This document shows, piece by piece, positions 46,269 through 56,257 of a stretch of 64,000 nucleotides of DNA (positions within the stretch are counted from its first letter, which is position 1; each line of letters starts with the position of its first letter). A program made the position numbers and the translations under genes. The stretch is from positions 1,239,001-1,303,000 of the forward strand of contig NZ_JBAJNS010000001.1 in assembly GCF_037911585.1 (NCBI RefSeq). The letters are read 5' to 3'. Origin of the DNA: Streptomyces sp. GSL17-111 (GTDB lineage Bacteria > Actinomycetota > Actinomycetes > Streptomycetales > Streptomycetaceae). The notes under the pieces are model-generated. The model searched no databases and was not told where the DNA came from. It saw nothing but the letters and a program-made list of their open reading frames with translations.

Positions 46269-47182
46269 CCCGGCCGGGCGGTCCCGGCTCCCGCCGCGCG
46301 CGGGCGCCAGGGCCGCTGACAGCGCGGGCAGTGGTAGCTGGAGCGGTTCATCCACGGGCGACGGCGTATCGGCGCACCGCACCTGCGGCACGGCTCGTCC
46401 TCGCGTCCGTAGGCGTCCAGGGACCGGTCGAAGTACCCGGACTCCCCGTTGACGTTCACGTAGAGGCTGTCGAAGCTCGTGCCCCCGACGGCCAGCGCCG
46501 CGTTCATCACGTCGCGGACGTGGCCGAGCAGCTCCGCCGACCGGGCCCGCGTCAGCGTGGCGGTCGGCCGGTCGTAGTGCAGCCGGGAGCGCCAGAGGGC
46601 CTCGTCGGCGTAGATGTTGCCGACACCGCTGATCAGTGACTGGTCGAGCAGGGCGCGTTTGATCGTCGTGCGCCGCGACCGCAGCGCGGCGTGGAAGGCC
46701 GCCTCGTCGAACGCGGGGTCGAGCGGGTCCCGGGCGATGTGCGCGATCACCTCGGGCAGCCCCTCCGGCGTCATCGGGTGGAGGGAGAGCCCGCCGAACG
46801 TGCGCTGGTCGACGAAGCGCAGCTCGCCCTCGGCCTCGTCGGCGAAGGTGACGCGCACCCGCAGGTGCCGCTCGTCGGGCGCGGCGGCGGGCTGGACGAG
46901 GAGCTGGCCGCTCATCCCGAGATGGGCCAGGACCGCGAACGCCGACGGCCCGGCCTCGCCCGGCGCGGTGCCGGGCGGGCCGAGCGGCAGCCACAGGTAC
47001 TTGCCCCGGCGCTCGACGGCGTCGAGGCGGCAGCCGACGAGCCGGGCCGCGAAGTCGGTCGGCCCGGCGACGTGACGGCGGACCGCACGCGGGTGGAGGA
47101 CCGTGACGGCCTCGACCGTCCGGCCGGCGACCCAGCGGTCCAGACCGCGCCGGACGACCTCCACCTCGGGCAGTTCGGGCAC
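46262..47182 (-). CDS. mutM: Formamidopyrimidine-DNA glycosylase
   Basis: 306 aa from a GTG at 47182, needed because catalytic Pro is residue 2 ([13 protein letters not shown]). Helix-two-turn-helix residues [16 protein letters not shown] and the C-terminal zinc finger [20 protein letters not shown] are intact, as is the Lys in the GKYLWLPLG loop. It excises 8-oxoguanine and formamidopyrimidines. Directly downstream of rnc (8-base gap). Confidence 0.95.
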   Translation of the reverse strand: MPELPEVEVVRRGLDRWVAGRTVEAVTVLHPRAVRRHVAGPTDFAARLVGCRLDAVERRGKYLWLPLGPPGTAPGEAGPSAFAVLAHLGMSGQLLVQPAAAPDERHLRVRVTFADEAEGELRFVDQRTFGGLSLHPMTPEGLPEVIAHIARDPLDPAFDEAAFHAALRSRRTTIKRALLDQSLISGVGNIYADEALWRSRLHYDRPTATLTRARSAELLGHVRDVMNAALAVGGTSFDSLYVNVNGESGYFDRSLDAYGREDEPCRRCGAPIRRRPWMNRSSYHCPRCQRPWRPRAAGAGTARPGQ

Positions 47183-47189
47183 GTGACCC

Positions 47190-47990
47190 TCAGCTCGCCG
47201 ATCCGGCGGGGGTCCCGTCGGACGTCGCGGCCGCGCCGCCCTCGGCCCGCGCGGCGTCGGAGGCCGCGCGGATCTCCCGCCAGGCGGTCTCGGCCGCCTG
47301 TTGTTCCGCTTCCTTCTTGCTGCGGCCGGTGCCGGTGCCGTACGCGACACCACCGACGCGGGCGGCAGCCGTGAAGGTCTTCTCGTGGTCGGGGCCGGTC
47401 TCGGTGACCGCGTACTCGGGCACCCCGAGCCCCTCGGCCGCCGTGAGCTCCTGGAGGCTGGTCTTCCAGTCCAGGCCGGCGCCCAGCCCCGCGGACTTCT
47501 CGATCAGCGGGTCGAAGAGCCGGTGGACCAGCTCCTCGGCCGCCGTCAGCCCCTGGTCGAGGTAGACGGCACCGATCACCGCTTCCAGGGTGTCCGCGAG
47601 GATCGATGCCTTGTTCCGGCCACCGGTCCCCTCCTCACCCCGGCCCAGACGCACGAAGGCGCCGAGGTCGAGGCCGCGGGCCACCTCGGCGAGGGCCCGG
47701 GAGTTGACCACCGCGGCACGCAGCTTCGCAAGCTGGCCCTCGGGCAGTTCGGGATGGGTGCGGTAGAGCGTGTCGGTCACCACGAGGCCCAGGACCGAGT
47801 CGCCGAGGAACTCCAGGCGCTCGTTCGTGGGGAGCCCGCCGTTCTCGTACGCGAAGCTGCGGTGCGTCAGCGCACGCGTCAGAAGGGCGGACTCAAGGTG
47901 ATACCCGAGCCGCCCTTCCAGAAGCGTGTGGGACGAGGCCGCATCCACCAGACCCGCCGCTGCCCGCTTGGGCGTACTGGCGTCTGACAT
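47190..47990 (-). CDS. rnc: Ribonuclease III (AbsB-type)
   Basis: 266 aa from the ATG at 47990; an upstream GTG would add four residues. The nuclease signature [21 protein letters not shown] is complete, with the second acidic cluster [18 protein letters not shown]-terminal double-stranded-RNA-binding domain ([19 protein letters not shown].. [18 protein letters not shown]) follows. In S. coelicolor this gene is absB, whose mutants lose antibiotic production. Between rpmF and mutM as usual. Confidence 0.95.
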   Translation of the reverse strand: MSDASTPKRAAAGLVDAASSHTLLEGRLGYHLESALLTRALTHRSFAYENGGLPTNERLEFLGDSVLGLVVTDTLYRTHPELPEGQLAKLRAAVVNSRALAEVARGLDLGAFVRLGRGEEGTGGRNKASILADTLEAVIGAVYLDQGLTAAEELVHRLFDPLIEKSAGLGAGLDWKTSLQELTAAEGLGVPEYAVTETGPDHEKTFTAAARVGGVAYGTGTGRSKKEAEQQAAETAWREIRAASDAARAEGGAAATSDGTPAGSAS

Positions 47991-48009
47991 GGAGCCTGTC
48001 ACCCGCCGA

Positions 48010-48183
48010 TCAGACGTCCAGAACCTGACGCTTGTTGTAGGTGCCGCAGCTCGGGCACGCGATGTGCTGCTGCTTGGGCTCCGAGCAGCGCTCGCACGCC
48101 ACCAGAGTGGGGACCGCAGCCTTCCACTGCGACCGGCGGTGGCGCGTGTTGCTGCGCGACATCTTCCGCTTGGGAACGGCCAC
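48010..48183 (-). CDS. rpmF: 50S ribosomal protein L32, zinc-ribbon (C+) form
   Basis: 57 aa from a GTG at 48183. It begins [20 protein letters not shown] and has the zinc ribbon CERC...CPSC, with four Cys. So this is the zinc-dependent version rather than a zinc-free paralog. It starts three bases after the DUF177 stop, the usual DUF177-rpmF pair, and precedes rnc by 20 bp. Confidence 0.94.
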   Translation of the reverse strand: MAVPKRKMSRSNTRHRRSQWKAAVPTLVACERCSEPKQQHIACPSCGTYNKRQVLDV

Positions 48184-48185
48184 GG

Positions 48186-48797
48186 CTACTTCTCCTGCTT
48201 CTCGTCGGCACCGGGTGCGGTGCCGTTCACGTTGTCCTTCTCACCGTGGCGGATGTCCTCGGCGAGTCCCTCCAGGGCCGCCCACCGGATGTCGGCGGCC
48301 TCGTTGTGCTGGTGGTCCGGATCGTCCGCCAGCCGGAAACCGCACCGTGGGCAGAGCCCCGGGCAGTCCTCCTGGCAGACGGGCTGCATGGACAGCGACA
48401 GCACCACCGCGTCCCGCAGTACGGGTTCGAGGTCGAACAGGTCGCCCTCGAGGCGGAGCACGCCCTCCTCGTCCCCAGCGCCCTCGGCGTCGTCGGCGAC
48501 GTGCGCGACACGGCCGCGGTCGTCGGTCTCGGGGTAGGAGAACAGCTCCTGGAACTCCGCCTCACATTCCTGCTCCAGCGGCTCCAGACACCTTACGCAC
48601 TCCCCGGTCAGCGGTGCGTCGGCGGTCCCCGTGACGAGCACGCCCTCCATCACCGCCTCCAGCCGGAGGTCGAGCTCGACAGGAGCGCCCTCGGGCACGC
48701 CGATGACCTCCGTGCCGAGGTCCTTCGGGGCGTCGACCGTGCGGGTGAGCCGCTTCATCGCACCGGGACGACGGCCCAGCTCGCGCGTGTCGAACAC
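48186..48797 (-). CDS. DUF177/YceD family protein, linked to 23S rRNA and L32
   Basis: 203 aa from a GTG at 48797. The conserved parts are [31 protein letters not shown] and [20 protein letters not shown] with four Cys. The in-frame sequence continues upstream of this GTG with family-like residues [12 protein letters not shown], but no ATG, GTG or TTG occurs before a stop at 48845-48843; the only candidate is a CTG at 48830 preceded by AGGAAG. So the true start may be that CTG. YceD proteins are needed for 23S rRNA accumulation in E. coli and plants. Confidence 0.85.
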   Translation of the reverse strand: MFDTRELGRRPGAMKRLTRTVDAPKDLGTEVIGVPEGAPVELDLRLEAVMEGVLVTGTADAPLTGECVRCLEPLEQECEAEFQELFSYPETDDRGRVAHVADDAEGAGDEEGVLRLEGDLFDLEPVLRDAVVLSLSMQPVCQEDCPGLCPRCGFRLADDPDHQHNEAADIRWAALEGLAEDIRHGEKDNVNGTAPGADEKQEK

Positions 48798-49002
48798 GAG
48801 CGGAGCACGGTGGTCGAGGGGGGCGTTCAGGGCTTCCTGCTTTCATCGATGTGACGACGGCCGACCCGGCGGTTCCTCGGGCAGCGGAAAGTCGCGGACG
48901 TACGCGCGACCGATGAGCCAGGATACTTCACCCGCCCGGATCGGCCCAATCGTGCGTGGTCAGCCGCCGTAGGCCCGGCGGCTCGCGGCCCGACGCGTGC
49001 GG

Positions 49003-50289
49003 TCAGCGACCCTCCTCGTAGCGGCGCAGCTGCTCCATGTCGATCATGCTGGTGTCGAAGAAGCTGGTCTCGTCCAGTGCCGGGGCCTGCTGTTGCTGGG
49101 CCTGCGGCTGCTGGGGCTGGTATGGCTGCTGCGGGTAGGGGCTCTGACCGGCGTAGGTCCCGTCCTGAGCGTAGGAATCCTGGTACGGCTGCTGCTGGTA
49201 GCCGTGGGCGTACGCGTCCCGCTGAGCGGCGTAGGGGTCCTGTGGAGCGTACGTGTCCTGCCGGGCGTACGGATCCGCCGGGAACGGCTCCTGCTGCGGC
49301 GGATAGCCAGGCTGCGGGTAGCCGTAGCCACTCTGCCCGTACGCGTCGGCCTGCTGCGCGTACGCCGCGGGGTAGCCCTGCTGGTCGTAGGCGGCGGCCG
49401 GCGCGTACGGGTCCCCCGCCGGCTGCGGCGGCGCCTCGGCCGGTGGGCTCGCGGGCGCGTGCTCGGGCGGGACGGCGCCGGGCATGACGCCCTGCTGCTG
49501 CGGGACGTGGCTCTGCGGCGCGGCGGCGAGCTGCGGCTCGGCGAGACCGGCGAGGTAGTCGGCGTCCGAGACGTGGACCTGGTGGTGGCCCTCCCCGCCC
49601 GCCTCGTCCTGGGCGGCCAAATGCGCGGCGAGATCGTCCATCGGACGGTGGCCGGTGAGTTTCTTGCGGCCCCTGCCGACGGCGTCGAGTGTCTTCGTCA
49701 ACACCGCTTCGATCGCCTGGAACTGCGCCTCCACGTAGGCGTCCGCCCGGTCCCGCAGCTCGGCCGGGTCGGCGGGCCGCTCGGGGGCGGCGAGCCCGTC
49801 GGGGCCGTCCGGCCCGTCGCCGTCGACTTGGCCGTCGGCACCGGGCGCACGCCCGAGGAGCTTGTCCTTGCCCCGGCCCACCGAGTTGACCGTCTTGCTG
49901 AGGACGACCTCGAAGTTGGCCAGCTTGCTGTCGACGTAGTCGTCCGCCTCGGCGCGGATGGCCTCCGCCTCCCGGCGGGCCTCGGCCAGGATGCGTTCGG
50001 CCTCCTGCTGGGACCGGCGGGCGACCTCGGTCCCCGAGACCATGGAGCCGCGTTCGGAGTGTGCCGCCTCGATGATCCGCCGCGCCTCGTCCTGGGCCTC
50101 GGCGACCATCTGCTCCCGTCCGCCCAGGAGTTCCCGGGCCTGCGCGAGCGAGCCGGGGAGGGCTTCGCGCACCTCCTCCAGCAACGCGAGCAGTTCGGCC
50201 CGGTTGACGACGCAGGAGGCCGACATGGGCATGGAACGGGCGTTACGGACCGCCGCGACGATGTCGTCGAGTCTTGACTGTACGTCCAC
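49003..50289 (-). CDS. Coiled-coil protein with duplicated amphipathic module and P/Q/Y-rich tail
   Basis: 428 aa from a GTG at 50289 (DVQSRLDDIVAAVRNARSMPMSASCVVN). An Ala/Glu/Arg-rich helical region (about 20-140) resembles DivIVA-like/ATP synthase b-like coiled coils. Two related segments, DDYVDSKLANFEVVLSKTVNSVGRGKDKLLG and DAYVEAQFQAIEAVLTKTLDAVGRGRKKLTG, form an internal duplication. The last ~160 residues are Pro/Gln/Tyr/Ala-rich and probably disordered. No membrane helix. Conserved near coaD in Streptomyces; a polar-growth or cytoskeletal role is plausible but unproven. Confidence 0.72.
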   Translation of the reverse strand: MDVQSRLDDIVAAVRNARSMPMSASCVVNRAELLALLEEVREALPGSLAQARELLGGREQMVAEAQDEARRIIEAAHSERGSMVSGTEVARRSQQEAERILAEARREAEAIRAEADDYVDSKLANFEVVLSKTVNSVGRGKDKLLGRAPGADGQVDGDGPDGPDGLAAPERPADPAELRDRADAYVEAQFQAIEAVLTKTLDAVGRGRKKLTGHRPMDDLAAHLAAQDEAGGEGHHQVHVSDADYLAGLAEPQLAAAPQSHVPQQQGVMPGAVPPEHAPASPPAEAPPQPAGDPYAPAAAYDQQGYPAAYAQQADAYGQSGYGYPQPGYPPQQEPFPADPYARQDTYAPQDPYAAQRDAYAHGYQQQPYQDSYAQDGTYAGQSPYPQQPYQPQQPQAQQQQAPALDETSFFDTSMIDMEQLRRYEEGR

Positions 50290-50363
50290 GGGAGCGACTG
50301 TACGGGCACCGGCCGCCGGGGGAACAGCGCGAGGGGCGGGCGGCGGCTCCCCCTCCCGCCGGG

Positions 50364-50873
50364 TCACTTCCCGGCGAGCCGCTCGGCCAGCGCGGCGGAG
50401 ACCTGCGGCGGCACGAGGTGGGAGACGTCACCACCCCAGGTGGCGACCTCCTTGACCAGACTGGAGGAGAGGAAGCTGTAGGTCGGGTTGGTCGGCACGA
50501 AGAGCGTCTCGACGCCGGAGAGGCCGATGTTCATCTGGGCCATCTGCAGCTCGTAGTCGAAGTCACTGACGGCCCGCAGCCCCTTGACGATCGCGGGGAT
50601 GTCGCGCTGCTTGCAGAAGTCGACCAGCAGCCCGTGGAAGGCCTCCACGACCACGTTGCCGAAGTCGGCGGTGACCGCCTCGATGAGGGCGATGCGCTCC
50701 TCGACGGTGAACAGGCCCTGCTTGCTCTTGTTGATCATCACGGCCACGTGCACGACGTCGTAGAGCTTGGCGGCCCGGGCGATGATGTCGAGGTGGCCGT
50801 TGGTGATGGGATCGAAGGACCCCGGACAGACTGCGCGGCGCACTGGCGTTTCCTCGCTCTCCGAGCTGGTCAT
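50364..50873 (-). CDS. coaD: Phosphopantetheine adenylyltransferase
   Basis: 169 aa from the ATG at 50873. The nucleotidyltransferase motif is [19 protein letters not shown] (TxGH), with later [19 protein letters not shown] and [25 protein letters not shown], all diagnostic. It makes dephospho-CoA from 4'-phosphopantetheine and ATP. It overlaps the rsmD stop by four bases, the conserved rsmD-coaD pair. Confidence 0.96.
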   Translation of the reverse strand: MTSSESEETPVRRAVCPGSFDPITNGHLDIIARAAKLYDVVHVAVMINKSKQGLFTVEERIALIEAVTADFGNVVVEAFHGLLVDFCKQRDIPAIVKGLRAVSDFDYELQMAQMNIGLSGVETLFVPTNPTYSFLSSSLVKEVATWGGDVSHLVPPQVSAALAERLAGK

Positions 50874-51457
50874 GACGCGTCGGTAACTTCCTGTCGGGCG
50901 GCGCGACCGTACCAGAGCGTCCCTTCGCCGTAGCGGCGGGAGCGCAGCCCCGTGAAGCCCTCGGGCCAGCGGAACGCGCCGCCCCTCGTGCTCCGCTCCA
51001 CGGTGACCAGTGCCTCCTCGGCAAACCACCCCTGATCGGCGAGTGTGAGGAGGATCTCCCGGAGATCATCGTCCGTGACGGCGTAGGGCGGGTCCAGGAA
51101 GACGACGTCGTAGGGAAGCCGGGGTGAACTCGCGGCGACCTGCTCGGCCCGCCCGGCCCGCACCTCGGCGCCCGGCAGGCCGAGCGCCTCGACGTTCTGC
51201 CTGATCGTCCGGGCCGCACGGGCGTCGGACTCCACCAACAGGACGTGAGCGGCCCCCCGGGAGAGCGCCTCCAGGCCCACCGCCCCGGAGCCGCCGTACA
51301 GGTCGAGCACCCGCAGGCCGCTCCAGCCGCCGCCCAACTGGGCTCCCCAGCTGGAGAACAGCCCTTCCCTGGCCCGGTCGGAGGTGGGACGGGTCGATCG
51401 TCCGGGCGGCACGGCGAGCCGTCGTCCGCCTGCGGCTCCGGCGATCACGCGGGTCAT
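50870..51457 (-). CDS. rsmD: 16S rRNA (guanine966-N2)-methyltransferase
   Basis: 195 aa from the ATG at 51457. It has [36 protein letters not shown], the SAM motif [19 protein letters not shown], and the catalytic VFLDPPYA. The length matches the family. It methylates G966 in the 30S head. Followed by coaD with a four-base overlap. Confidence 0.95.
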   Translation of the reverse strand: MTRVIAGAAGGRRLAVPPGRSTRPTSDRAREGLFSSWGAQLGGGWSGLRVLDLYGGSGAVGLEALSRGAAHVLLVESDARAARTIRQNVEALGLPGAEVRAGRAEQVAASSPRLPYDVVFLDPPYAVTDDDLREILLTLADQGWFAEEALVTVERSTRGGAFRWPEGFTGLRSRRYGEGTLWYGRAARQEVTDAS

Positions 51458-51648
51458 GGGGACGGCGTCCTTACGTGGCTGACGGTTCGGGAACGGCGCC
51501 ACCACGCGCGCGGTGCCACCGCCCCCACGATAGGCGCACGTCGCGGCCACAGCCGCCCGGAGAGGCCCGCCGGCCGACGTCGCCGGCGGCGGCGGTGTGC
51601 GCCCGGCGCCCGTGCCGCGGGTCGCCGGGCGCATCCCGCGCCGCGTCG

Positions 51649-52164
51649 TCAGTCGCCGGACGCCTGCGGGGAACCGACGAGCGCCGGGGACGCGTAGCGC
51701 GACCAGGAGAGGCAGCCGTCGGGCGGGCAGTGCTCGGGGCGGCGCGGGTCGTGGCCCAGCTCGCGCAGCTTGGTGCGCACCGAGTCCGGCGTGCGGCCGA
51801 ACCGGGCGGCTATCCGGGCCAGGGTCTCGCCCGCGTGGAAGCGGCGGGTCAGGTCCTCCTCGTGCTGGGGCACCCAGGGGGCGCCGTGGCCGGGGAACAG
51901 CTCACGCAGGACGTCCCGGTCCGGGATGGGCTCGGAGACGTCGGCCGCGAGGGCGAGGGCGCGCAGCGCGCGGTTGACCGCGATCCGCAGGGCGGGCACG
52001 TCGGCCAGCGGCAGGGTGAGCGCGCCGGAGGCGAGCGGGGTGTGGGGTGCGGACTCGTGCCAGCCGGTGAGGCCCAGCGTCACCGTGGCGTCGTCGTCAC
52101 TGGCGAGCTCGATCCTGAAGACCTTGTCCCCCAGCGGCAGTTCGTTGATGTGCCGGAATGCCAT
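51649..52164 (-). CDS. Conserved hypothetical protein with C-terminal helix-turn-helix
   Basis: 171 aa from an ATG at 52164. The N-terminal ~100 residues (FRHINELPLGDKVFRIELAS, then a beta-rich region and ALRIAVNRALRALALA) match nothing I can name. Residues ~115-150 (RRFHAGETLARIAARFGRTPDSVRTKLRELGHDP) look like a helix-turn-helix of the sort that recognises DNA. The last 20 residues contain two Cys (EHCPPDGC). Between recG and rsmD; monocistronic. Function unknown. Confidence 0.72.
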   Translation of the reverse strand: MAFRHINELPLGDKVFRIELASDDDATVTLGLTGWHESAPHTPLASGALTLPLADVPALRIAVNRALRALALAADVSEPIPDRDVLRELFPGHGAPWVPQHEEDLTRRFHAGETLARIAARFGRTPDSVRTKLRELGHDPRRPEHCPPDGCLSWSRYASPALVGSPQASGD

Positions 52165-52318
52165 GAGACCCCCAAGTACGTCCTGCTTCGCCCATCCCCT
52201 GACGGATCGGCTCGGACTTGTCCTATTCTCGCAGCCGCCACTGACAGTCGGCCCGGCCGAGAACGGGCCGAACCCGGCGGCCGGTTCGGAGGCGAGGCCG
52301 GGGGCGCGGGCGGGGTGT

Positions 52319-54556
52319 TCAGCCCTTGTCGAGGTAGCGCTCGCGGTCCTCGTCGAGCAGCGCGGCGAGGGCCGTGCGCAGTGCCGGGTGGTGCTCCAGC
52401 GCCGGATCGGCCGCGACGACGGCCGTGGCCTCGGCCCGGGCCTCGGCGATGACGTCCTCGTCCTCGATGACGGTGAGCATCCGCAGACTGGACCGCACAC
52501 CGGACTGGGCCTGCCCGAGGACGTCCCCCTCCCGGCGCTGTTCGAGGTCGATCCGGGAGAGCTCGAAGCCGTCGAGGGTGCCCGCCACGGCGTCCAGCCG
52601 GGACCGTGCCGCGCTCGCCTCCGGCGCGTCGGTGACCAGCAGGCACAGCCCCGGCGCGGAGCCGCGGCCGACACGGCCGCGGAGCTGGTGGAGCTGGGAG
52701 ACGCCGAAGCGGTCGGCGTCCATGATCACCATGGCCGTGGCGTTGGGGACGTTGACGCCGACCTCGATGACCGTGGTGGCGACCAGCACGTCCAGTTCGC
52801 CGGCGGTGAAGCGGCGCATCACCTCGTCCTTGGCCTCGGGCGCCATCCGGCCGTGCAGCGCGGCCACCCGCAGCCCGGCGAGCGGTCCTTCGGCGAGCTG
52901 CCCGGCCACCTCCAGCACGGCGAGGGGCGGACGCCGGTCGGCGGCGTCCGCGCCGGCGGCCCCGTCCGGCTCCGCGTCGCTCCCGTCCTCGGTGCCACCG
53001 CTGCCATCGGCGTCGGCGGCGTCGTCGTCGCCGATGCGCGGGCAGACGACGTACGCCTGGTGGCCGCCCTCCACCTCCTCCCGCACTCGCTCCCACGCGC
53101 GGGCGAGGAAGTGCGGCTTGTCGGCGGCGGGCACGACGTGGGTGGCGATCGGGGAGCGGCCGGCCGGGAGCTGGTCGAGCACCGACGTCTCCAGGTCGCC
53201 GAAGACGGTCATGGCGACGGTGCGCGGGATGGGCGTGGCCGTCATGACCAGCAGGTGCGGGGGCTGCCTGCCCTTGGCCCGCAGCGCGTCCCGCTGTTCG
53301 ACACCGAACCGGTGCTGCTCGTCCACGACGACGAGTCCGAGGTCGTGGAACTGCACCTTGTCCTCGATCAGGGCGTGCGTGCCGATGACGAGGCCGGCCT
53401 CGCCGGTCGCCAGCTCCAGCAGGGCACGCCTGCGTGCGGGCACGCCCATCGACCCGGTCAGGAGCACGACCTTCGTGCCCCGGTCCGAGCCGCCCAGCAT
53501 GCCGCCCTCGGCGAGGTCCCCGAGCATCTCCACGATCGACCGGTGGTGCTGCTGCGCGAGCACCTCCGTGGGGGCCAGCATCGCGGCCTGCCCCCCGGCG
53601 TCCACCACGGTGAGCATGGCCCGCAGGGCCACCATCGTCTTGCCGCTGCCGACCTCCCCCTGGAGCAGCCGGTGCATGGGGTGGGCGGTGGCGAGATCGG
53701 TGAAGATCTCGTCGCTGACCCGCTGCTGGCCCTCGGTCAGGGTGAACGGCAGCCGGGCGTCGAAGGCGTCGAGGATGCCGTCGGGCGGCGCGGTGCGCGG
53801 GACGGCGGGGAGGTGGGACTCGTCGGACCGGCGCCGGGCGAGGGCCACCTGGAGGACGAACGCCTCGTCCCACTTCAGCCGTGCCCGCGCCGCGTGCACG
53901 TCCGCCCAGGAGCTGGGGCGGTGCACGGCGTGCAGGGCCTCGGCGAGGGGCAGGAGACCCCGCCCCGCGCGCAGCGACTCGGGCAGCGGGTCCGCGAGGC
54001 CCTTCCAGCCGATGGCGGCCATGGAGCCGAGGACGGTGTCCACCGCCTGCTCGATCTTCCAGGAGTTCAGTTGCTTGACCGCCGGGTAGAGGGGCAGCAG
54101 CGCACGGGCGAACCGCTCGACGGCCTGCTCGTCGCTCTCGTCGTCGAGCAGCTTGTAGTCGGGGTGTGCGAGCTGCAGCTTGTGGTTGAAGACGGAGACC
54201 TTGCCCGCGAACATGCCGCGCCGGCCGGGCAGGAGCTTCTTCTCGTGGGAGTAGGCGCCCCGGCCGAAGAAGACGAGCCGCAGCCGCCCGCTGCCGTCGG
54301 TCAGCGTCACCTCCAGCCGCTGGCCGCGCCCCCGGTTGAACGACAGCAGCCGCGCGTCGGCCACCTGGGCGACGACCGTGACGTGCTCGTCCAGCGGCAG
54401 GTCGGCCAGCCGCGTCAGCTCACCGCGCTCGGCGTAGCGGCGCGGGTAGTGGTGCAGCAGGTCCCCGACGGTGTGCAGGTCGAGGTGGTCGGCGAGCACC
54501 TTCGCGGTGGTGCCGCCGACCGTCTTCTTCAGGGGCTCGGCCAGTGGACTCTCCAT
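52319..54556 (-). CDS. recG: ATP-dependent DNA helicase RecG
   Basis: 745 aa from the ATG at 54556 (MESPLAEPLKKTVG); two earlier ATGs (54568, 54589) are possible. A wedge/OB domain (LADLPLDEHVTVVAQVADARL) precedes the SF2 helicase core: motif I LLQGEVGSGKTMVALRAML, motif Ia LAPTEVLAQQH, motif II VVDEQHRFGVEQR, motif III MTATPIPRT and motif VI HQLRGRVGRG. An acidic Asp/Gly-rich insert near 520-550 is not present in most RecG. It remodels stalled forks. Confidence 0.94.
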   Translation of the reverse strand: MESPLAEPLKKTVGGTTAKVLADHLDLHTVGDLLHHYPRRYAERGELTRLADLPLDEHVTVVAQVADARLLSFNRGRGQRLEVTLTDGSGRLRLVFFGRGAYSHEKKLLPGRRGMFAGKVSVFNHKLQLAHPDYKLLDDESDEQAVERFARALLPLYPAVKQLNSWKIEQAVDTVLGSMAAIGWKGLADPLPESLRAGRGLLPLAEALHAVHRPSSWADVHAARARLKWDEAFVLQVALARRRSDESHLPAVPRTAPPDGILDAFDARLPFTLTEGQQRVSDEIFTDLATAHPMHRLLQGEVGSGKTMVALRAMLTVVDAGGQAAMLAPTEVLAQQHHRSIVEMLGDLAEGGMLGGSDRGTKVVLLTGSMGVPARRRALLELATGEAGLVIGTHALIEDKVQFHDLGLVVVDEQHRFGVEQRDALRAKGRQPPHLLVMTATPIPRTVAMTVFGDLETSVLDQLPAGRSPIATHVVPAADKPHFLARAWERVREEVEGGHQAYVVCPRIGDDDAADADGSGGTEDGSDAEPDGAAGADAADRRPPLAVLEVAGQLAEGPLAGLRVAALHGRMAPEAKDEVMRRFTAGELDVLVATTVIEVGVNVPNATAMVIMDADRFGVSQLHQLRGRVGRGSAPGLCLLVTDAPEASAARSRLDAVAGTLDGFELSRIDLEQRREGDVLGQAQSGVRSSLRMLTVIEDEDVIAEARAEATAVVAADPALEHHPALRTALAALLDEDRERYLDKG

Positions 54557-54649
54557 CGTGCCGCCCATCTTCGCCCACGGCGCCGACATCGGCCCGCATC
54601 CGGGCCCCCACCACCGGTCGCACCACTGATCGGCGGGCCGCGTACGCGT

Positions 54650-56257
54650 TCACTCCACGCCGATCAACAGGGGCGACGGCTGGTGCCCGGCGTAGCTGAC
54701 GACGTCCACGCCCAGATGGGCGCGGCGCACGCGGTCCCGCAGCAGGCGGCTCAGCCCGCCGGGTGCGCCGGTGCCGAGGATCAGGGTGACCAGTTCTCCG
54801 CCCGCCGCCAGCATCCGGTCGAGCACCTCGGCGGCGCAGGCCGCCAGATCGTCCCCGATGACCGCGACGTCGCCGTCGATCATGCCGAGCACGTCACCGG
54901 CCTCGCAGACGCCCCGCGTCGTCCAGGACCGCCGCTCGGCCACGGCCAGCTCGGCGTACCGCGTCGCCCCCGCGGCGGCCGTCATCGCCACCACGTCCTC
55001 GTCGAACCGCCGTTCCGCCGCGTGCACCGCCAGGGCCGCCAGGGACTGGACGGGTGAGCGGGCGGGGATGATCGCCACCCGCACGCCGGTCGCCCGCACC
55101 TGCTGCGCGGCGGCCGCAGCCGTGTGCCACAGGTCCGGGCCGCCGAGGAGGAGCACCACCTCGCGGGCGTGGACGTCCCGGACGACGACGGCCAACTCCC
55201 CACTGCCGAGGGGCTCCTCGGGACGCACCGTGACGGCGACGGCGCCCGCCTCGGTGCACAGCCGGGCCAGCCCCTCCCCCGGCACGACGGCGACCACGGC
55301 CCGTTCCACCGGCTCCGGGACGACGGTCCGGACCGCGCCGCCCGCCGGGCCGGGCAGGTGGGTGATCCGGACGCGGTGGGGTCGGCCGGCCTCGATCCCG
55401 GCCTCCACGGCGGCGCCGGCGTCGTCGACGTGCACGTGGACGTGCCAGAGCTCGTCCCCGCCGACGACGACGAGCGAGTCGCCGAGGGCGTCGAGCCGGC
55501 GCCGCAGGACCTCGACGGCGGGGGCGGGCGCGTCCAGCAGGTAGATCACCTCGAACGCGGGGCCCGCCGGCGCCCCGGGGCAACCGCCCGGGTCCGGGGG
55601 GACCGGCGCGCACGTGTCGCCCCCGGTGGCGGCACGGTCGGCGAGTGGCTCCGTCGGCGGTTCTCCCGTGAGGGCGGTGGCGAGGGCCTGCAGCAGGACG
55701 ACGAGCCCGTAGCCCCCGGCGTCCACGACCCCCGCCCCCGCGAGGGCCGGAAGCCGCTCCGGCGTCGCGGCCAGGGCGGCCCGGGCCCCGGCGCAGGCGG
55801 CCCGCACCACGTCGGCGTCGTCCCCGGGCGTCCGGGCGGCGGCCCGCGCGGCGGCGGTGGCGACGGAGAGGATCGTGCCCTCGACGGGACGGGCGACGGC
55901 CGCCCTGGCCAGCCGGGCCGCTCCGTCCAGCGCCGAGCGCAGGTCCCCGCCCGCCGCGGTGCCGTCGGCCAGTCCGCGCAGGAGCTGGGCGAGGATCGTG
56001 CCGGAGTTGCCCCGCGCGCCGAGCAGCGCGCCGTGGGCCATGGCGGCGGTCGCCTCGGCGAGCGTCGGCTCCCCCGCGCGGGCCGCCTCGACGGCCTGGG
56101 CGGCCGACTCCACGGTCAGGTACAGGTTCGTGCCGGTGTCGGCGTCGGCCACGGGGTAGACGTTGATCGCGTCGATCGTCTCGCGGGCCACGCCCAGCGC
56201 GTCGAGCGCGTGCACGCACCAGGCGTGGACCGTGGCGGCGTCCAGGGTGTTCGGCAC
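54650..56257 (-). CDS. DAK2/DegV-type kinase subunit, FakA-like
   Basis: 535 aa, start at a GTG (VPNTLDAATVHAW) after GAGGAGG. The N-terminal DhaL-type kinase domain shows INVYPVADADTGTNLYLT, keeping the two Mg-binding Asp, and GARGNSGTILAQLLRG. The middle and C-terminal regions are like the FakA C-terminal domains, with ending ...HLGVDVVSYAGHQPSPLLIGVE. In Firmicutes FakA with FakB phosphorylates exogenous fatty acids. A FakB (DegV) gene is not in this window. Between rpmB and recG, as usual in actinobacteria. Confidence 0.8.
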   Translation of the reverse strand: MPNTLDAATVHAWCVHALDALGVARETIDAINVYPVADADTGTNLYLTVESAAQAVEAARAGEPTLAEATAAMAHGALLGARGNSGTILAQLLRGLADGTAAGGDLRSALDGAARLARAAVARPVEGTILSVATAAARAAARTPGDDADVVRAACAGARAALAATPERLPALAGAGVVDAGGYGLVVLLQALATALTGEPPTEPLADRAATGGDTCAPVPPDPGGCPGAPAGPAFEVIYLLDAPAPAVEVLRRRLDALGDSLVVVGGDELWHVHVHVDDAGAAVEAGIEAGRPHRVRITHLPGPAGGAVRTVVPEPVERAVVAVVPGEGLARLCTEAGAVAVTVRPEEPLGSGELAVVVRDVHAREVVLLLGGPDLWHTAAAAAQQVRATGVRVAIIPARSPVQSLAALAVHAAERRFDEDVVAMTAAAGATRYAELAVAERRSWTTRGVCEAGDVLGMIDGDVAVIGDDLAACAAEVLDRMLAAGGELVTLILGTGAPGGLSRLLRDRVRRAHLGVDVVSYAGHQPSPLLIGVE

